A stretch of DNA of 9,499 nt from Ahrensia sp. Lineage in GTDB: Bacteria; Pseudomonadota; Alphaproteobacteria; Rhizobiales; Rhizobiaceae. Location of the stretch: assembly GCA_024639025.1 (NCBI GenBank), contig JAHEJF010000041.1, positions 1 through 9,499 of the forward strand, written 5' to 3'. The translations under genes and the position numbers were made by a program. This document shows, piece after piece, positions 6,611 through 9,499 of this stretch. The number at the start of each line of letters is the position of its first letter. The stretch's first letter is position 1. The notes beneath the pieces were generated by a model that had not been told where the DNA came from, did no database searches, and worked only from the letters and a program-made list of their open reading frames with translations.

Positions 6611-7918
6611 ATGGAATGGAATTTTCAGTCCGCTATCGCATGGACAATCGGCGTTCTTGAACAGTCCGTAAGCTATCTCGGACGCCCCTGGTCCGCATAC
6701 CAGTTGGGCATTATTGTCATCTGCTTTGGCGTTGCCTGGTTTCTTTCCACCAAGCTTGAACCTGTCTTGGAGGCGCGTGCCCGCACCATCAAGGGCAATC
6801 CGGGACTGCTTCGCGTCATTGTCGCCTTCATGCGGCGGCTTGAATGGGTTTTCTTCCTGATATTGCTGTATATCAGCCGCGAAGTCGTGCTGCTCTACAC
6901 TTGGCCCAGCAGGACTTTCATCATCACGCTTGCGCTCATATTGGGGGCTGCATGGCTTGCAATGGCGGTGCTGACGCGGGTTATCCAAAACAAGACCATC
7001 GCACGCATTATCGCGATTGCAGGTTTTGCCTATATCGCACTTGGCGTGCTGGATATCCGCGAGCCCGTCACCCAAGTGCTCGACGATGCGGCAATCAATC
7101 TGGGTGATTTCAAACTCTCTGTCCTTTTTGTCATTCGCATTGTGTTTCTCACAGGGCTGTTTCTCTGGGTCGCCAATTTGCTGGGCACCTTTTTGGACAA
7201 CCGCATCCACGCAATCGAAGACCTCTCTCCGTCGTTCAAGGTGCTCTCCGGAAAGATTACCAAGGTTGGCCTGATTGTCATGGCGCTGGTGATGGCACTC
7301 ACTGCTGCCGGCCTGAACCTTACCTCGCTGACCATCTTTTCTGGTGCCGTCGGTATCGGGCTCGGATTTGGCCTGCAGAAAGTGGTCTCCAACTTCATCT
7401 CCGGCGTGATTATACTTGTCGACAAGTCGATCAAACCAGGTGATACGATCGAACTAGGAGACACCTTTGGCTGGATCAGGGAATTGCGTGCCCGGTTTGT
7501 ATCTGTGATTACGCGGGACGGTCGCGAATATCTGATCCCGAACGAAGATTTCATCACGCAGCAGGTCGTCAACTGGTCATTTTCAAACAAGCTGGTTCGC
7601 CTGGATGTCGATTTTGGCGTTTCCTATGACAGCGATCCGCATGAAGTCATGCGGATAGCGATACACGCCGCCAAGGACATTCCACGCGTGCTTGACAGCA
7701 AAACACCGGTTTGCTGGATGACAGCGTTCGGCGCGTCTTCATTGGATTTCAAGTTGCGTTTCTGGATCGCAGACCCGCAGGTTGGCCTGACCAATATCAG
7801 GGGTCAGGTGCTGCTGGCGCTTTGGGATGCGTTCGCCGAAGCAGACATTAACATCCCCTTCCCGCATCGTGAGCTGATCATGAAAACGCCGGTAGAAGTC
7901 AAGAACGTCAAAGACTGA
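6611..7918 (+). CDS. MscS-family mechanosensitive ion channel protein
   Basis: This is an inner-membrane channel of the small-conductance mechanosensitive type, which in this family opens under membrane tension to release solutes on osmotic downshock. At 435 residues it is longer than E. coli MscS (286) because of extra N-terminal helices. Hydrophobic segments lie near 31-46, 68-88, 103-122, 131-146, 170-190 and 217-235. The pore-lining helix at about 241-270 has the Gly/Ala-rich pattern GAVGIGLGFGLQKVVSNF. It is followed by the beta domain (KPGDTIELGDTFGWI, then YLIPNEDFITQQVVNWS) and a cytoplasmic alpha/beta tail ending PFPHRELIM. No good ribosome site precedes the ATG. It lies 64 nt after carA and may be partly co-transcribed. 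The substrate and exact subfamily cannot be told; the gated solute need not match E. coli MscS. Confidence 0.93.
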   Translation: MEWNFQSAIAWTIGVLEQSVSYLGRPWSAYQLGIIVICFGVAWFLSTKLEPVLEARARTIKGNPGLLRVIVAFMRRLEWVFFLILLYISREVVLLYTWPSRTFIITLALILGAAWLAMAVLTRVIQNKTIARIIAIAGFAYIALGVLDIREPVTQVLDDAAINLGDFKLSVLFVIRIVFLTGLFLWVANLLGTFLDNRIHAIEDLSPSFKVLSGKITKVGLIVMALVMALTAAGLNLTSLTIFSGAVGIGLGFGLQKVVSNFISGVIILVDKSIKPGDTIELGDTFGWIRELRARFVSVITRDGREYLIPNEDFITQQVVNWSFSNKLVRLDVDFGVSYDSDPHEVMRIAIHAAKDIPRVLDSKTPVCWMTAFGASSLDFKLRFWIADPQVGLTNIRGQVLLALWDAFAEADINIPFPHRELIMKTPVEVKNVKD

Positions 7919-7921
7919 CGT

Positions 7922-8866
7922 CTAGACATCGCCACTGAATGTGTCGCAATCGTCCAGTTTTCCCGATTGAAATCCGCGATAGAACCAATTGCGACGCTGC
8001 TCTGCCGTCCCATGATTAAAGCTTTCGGGAACGATATAACCTTGCGTGCGTTTCTGAATGGTATCATCGCCGATCTGGGTTGCAGCGTTGAGCGCTTCTT
8101 CAATATCGCCCTCTTCAAGCAACCCCTTTTGCTCGGTGTAGTATCCCCAGACACCGGCAAAGCAGTCTGCCTGCAACTCTACCCGCACGGACATGGCGTT
8201 GGCTTCGGCAGCACTCATGCGGCGGCGCATCTGGTTGAATTTGGGCAGAACGCCAATAATGTTCTGAACGTGATGGCCGACCTCATGGGCCAAAACATAG
8301 GCCTGCGCAAAATCGCCGCTGGCGCCGAACCGGCGCGCCAATTGGTCATAAAAGCTCAAATCAATATAGATCTTGCTGTCCGCCGGACAATAAAACGGCC
8401 CTGAAGCCGAGGTGGCGCTTCCACAAGCCGAGCGAACGGCGTCCGAAAAGAGCACCAATGTGGGTTTGGAGTATTGAGTCCCGCTGGACTGAAATATGCC
8501 ACTCCAGACATCTTCAGTTTCCGCAAGCACGATCGCCGTGAACTCCGCCTGCTTATCGTTGGGCGCTGACTTGGGTACCTGACTTGTCTGTGGCTGGGAC
8601 TGAGGGATCATCTGATCAAACGGGTTAGCGCCGTCCGTTCCTCCTGCCAGGATTTGCAGGGGGTCAATACCGCAGGAGCGAAGCACGAAAAACAGCACAA
8701 TCATGATGATAATGGTCGAGAATCCGCCACTGGATGAACGAATCGTGCGACCCGATGATGGAATACGTACCCGTCTTTGTCCCCGACCAAAACCTGTGCG
8801 TGAAGATGTCCGTCTCGAACGCATATCTTGGATATTGGTGCTCTTGCGGCGGCCCTCCAGGCGCAT
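7922..8866 (-). CDS. ypfJ: Membrane-anchored neutral zinc metallopeptidase (YpfJ family)
   Basis: This protein of 314 residues belongs to the putative neutral zinc metallopeptidase family (Pfam Zn_peptidase). An Arg-rich cytoplasmic N-terminus (about 1-48) is followed by one membrane segment, STIIIMIVLFFVL, at about 50-63, and a Gln/Pro-rich linker. The catalytic domain, probably periplasmic, has the HEVGH zinc motif (H194, E195, H198), with a likely third ligand in VELQADCFAG (E230). The family hallmark CGSA...GPFYCP with DLSFYDQL is present. Two adjacent ATGs lie at 8869 and 8866; GGGAG at 8873-8877 is 3 nt from the first and 6 nt from the second, and homologues begin MR-(W/L)-(E/K)-GRR, so 8866 is preferred. 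The frame extends to 8896. It converges on the channel gene. Physiological substrates are not known. Confidence 0.92.
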   Translation of the reverse strand: MRLEGRRKSTNIQDMRSRRTSSRTGFGRGQRRVRIPSSGRTIRSSSGGFSTIIIMIVLFFVLRSCGIDPLQILAGGTDGANPFDQMIPQSQPQTSQVPKSAPNDKQAEFTAIVLAETEDVWSGIFQSSGTQYSKPTLVLFSDAVRSACGSATSASGPFYCPADSKIYIDLSFYDQLARRFGASGDFAQAYVLAHEVGHHVQNIIGVLPKFNQMRRRMSAAEANAMSVRVELQADCFAGVWGYYTEQKGLLEEGDIEEALNAATQIGDDTIQKRTQGYIVPESFNHGTAEQRRNWFYRGFQSGKLDDCDTFSGDV

Positions 8867-8872
8867 CATGCT

Positions 8873-8877
8873 CTCCC
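8873..8877 (-). promoter_or_regulatory. Ribosome binding site of the zinc peptidase gene
   Basis: GGGAG on the minus strand is 6 nt from the ATG at 8866 and 3 nt from the ATG at 8869. The better spacing selects 8866. Confidence 0.6.
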
Positions 8878-8983
8878 GTTTGCATCGATCTGACATCGTT
8901 TTTGCAGCAAAAGGGCTGTGTGTTCAACTGTTCTTCGGTGTGTGATTTGATAAGATGCCTTGGGGTTGGTTTTTCAACAGAAT

Positions 8984-8987
8984 GGAG
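8984..8987 (+). promoter_or_regulatory. Ribosome binding site of the DUF1353 gene
   Basis: GGAG lies 7 nt before the ATG at 8995, an ideal spacing that fixes the start of this partial gene. Confidence 0.65.
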
Positions 8988-8994
8988 TGCAACA

Positions 8995-9499
8995 ATGCAG
9001 ATCACACGATTTACAGCCCCGCTTTACACCGCAGATATCGGACGTGTTGAGAACAACCGACCAATCCGTGTGATCATCCGGGATTTCGAATACGGCATCG
9101 AAAGCGAAAATGATACTGATCGTGTCTGTGTTCCGTCGGGCTATTGTTCCGATGGCACCAGTGTTCCGATCTTCCTGCGGGGGATTTTTCCAGTATGGGG
9201 GAAGTATGCCCAAGCCGCGATTGTGCATGATCTTCTGTACGCAACCAATTCTCTCAATCGAAAAGAGGCCGATGAGATCTTCAGGGATGCCATTCTTGTT
9301 TTGGGCCGGGATATCGAATCCGATGTCCCGACAATCGGCTGCAGGTTTCTTGCAACGTTGGCCTATTGGGCGGTTCGGCTGTTTGGCAACAGGCCTTTCC
9401 TGGCCGGGCCTTCGGAATATCCCCTTCTGGCTGCGCGGGCCAAGGCGCGAGCAGACGAAAAAGACGAAGAGCTGGCGCCAAAAATTCTCCTGACGGTAC
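8995..9499 (+). CDS. DUF1353 family protein (3' end outside the window)
   Basis: The frame runs 168 codons from an ATG with a good ribosome site and has no stop before the window ends. The translation begins MQITRFTAPLY and carries the DUF1353 hallmarks: SDGTSVP at 52-58, AAIVHDLLY at 74-82 and RKEADEIFRDAILVLG at 89-104. A moderately hydrophobic helix (about 116-131, FLATLAYWAVRLFG) and a charged tail follow. The family is common in phages and also in bacterial chromosomes, and it has no established biochemical function. The invariant His-Asp of HDLLY and the Asp of SDG are present, so the domain looks intact. No phage gene is visible beside it; its left neighbour is the divergent zinc peptidase. 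Base composition does not differ obviously from the neighbours. Confidence 0.85.
   Translation, partial: MQITRFTAPLYTADIGRVENNRPIRVIIRDFEYGIESENDTDRVCVPSGYCSDGTSVPIFLRGIFPVWGKYAQAAIVHDLLYATNSLNRKEADEIFRDAILVLGRDIESDVPTIGCRFLATLAYWAVRLFGNRPFLAGPSEYPLLAARAKARADEKDEELAPKILLTV

Larger units (their letters stand above)
8867..8994. promoter_or_regulatory. Divergent promoter region of the zinc peptidase and DUF1353 genes
   Basis: These 128 nt separate two divergent starts and must carry their promoters. A leftward candidate is TTGAAA with TTATCA 18 nt downstream (about 8949-8978, minus strand). No convincing rightward pair was found. A short inverted repeat, GTTG and CAAC around GTTTTT, lies at 8965-8978. 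Confidence 0.3.

Noticed and set aside
6494..7210. A 238-codon minus-strand frame opposite the end of carA and the channel gene
   Set aside because: It spans the intergenic terminator, resembles no known family, and the plus strand has two clearly conserved proteins.

Overview
The window looks like ordinary chromosomal core DNA of an alphaproteobacterium, most likely Hyphomicrobiales (Rhizobiales). The evidence is the style of the RpoD N-terminus, the divergent order carA / yqeY-dnaG-rpoD, the YpfJ-type zinc peptidase, and a near-ideal CtrA-type site. Genus cannot be fixed from sequence alone. All complete genes appear intact, and I see no insertion sequence, CRISPR array, tRNA or rRNA.

Layout. 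Positions 1-158 are a left edge with no clear gene, only a possible 3' end of a rightward frame stopping at 79, plus short repeats. A strong hairpin (159-184) then ends a leftward block yqeY-dnaG-rpoD (5040 down to 187). This resembles the macromolecular-synthesis operon of other bacteria, with yqeY where enterobacteria have rpsU. The yqeY-dnaG gap holds a perfect DnaA box and a 13-bp hairpin that pairs well only in leftward RNA. The dnaG-rpoD gap holds an A/T-stem terminator-like hairpin, a TATAAT element, a symmetric CtrA-type box and two GANTC sites. Divergent from yqeY across a 276-nt regulatory region is carA (5317-6546), followed by a terminator-like hairpin. Next on the same strand is an MscS-family channel (6611-7918). 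It converges, with 3 nt between stops, on a membrane-anchored zinc metallopeptidase (7922-8866, minus strand). Divergent from the peptidase is a DUF1353 gene (8995 onward, plus strand) that runs off the right edge.

How the genes fit together: primase and the housekeeping sigma factor couple replication initiation and global transcription. CarA supplies carbamoyl phosphate for pyrimidine and arginine synthesis. YqeY is a GatB-related protein of uncertain role. The channel and the peptidase are envelope proteins, and the DUF1353 protein has no established function.

No novel multi-gene system is evident. The most interesting signals are in the gaps: a DnaA box before dnaG, a CtrA-type box before rpoD, and a strand-asymmetric hairpin between yqeY and dnaG. 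Together they suggest, by inference only, cell-cycle input into this block.
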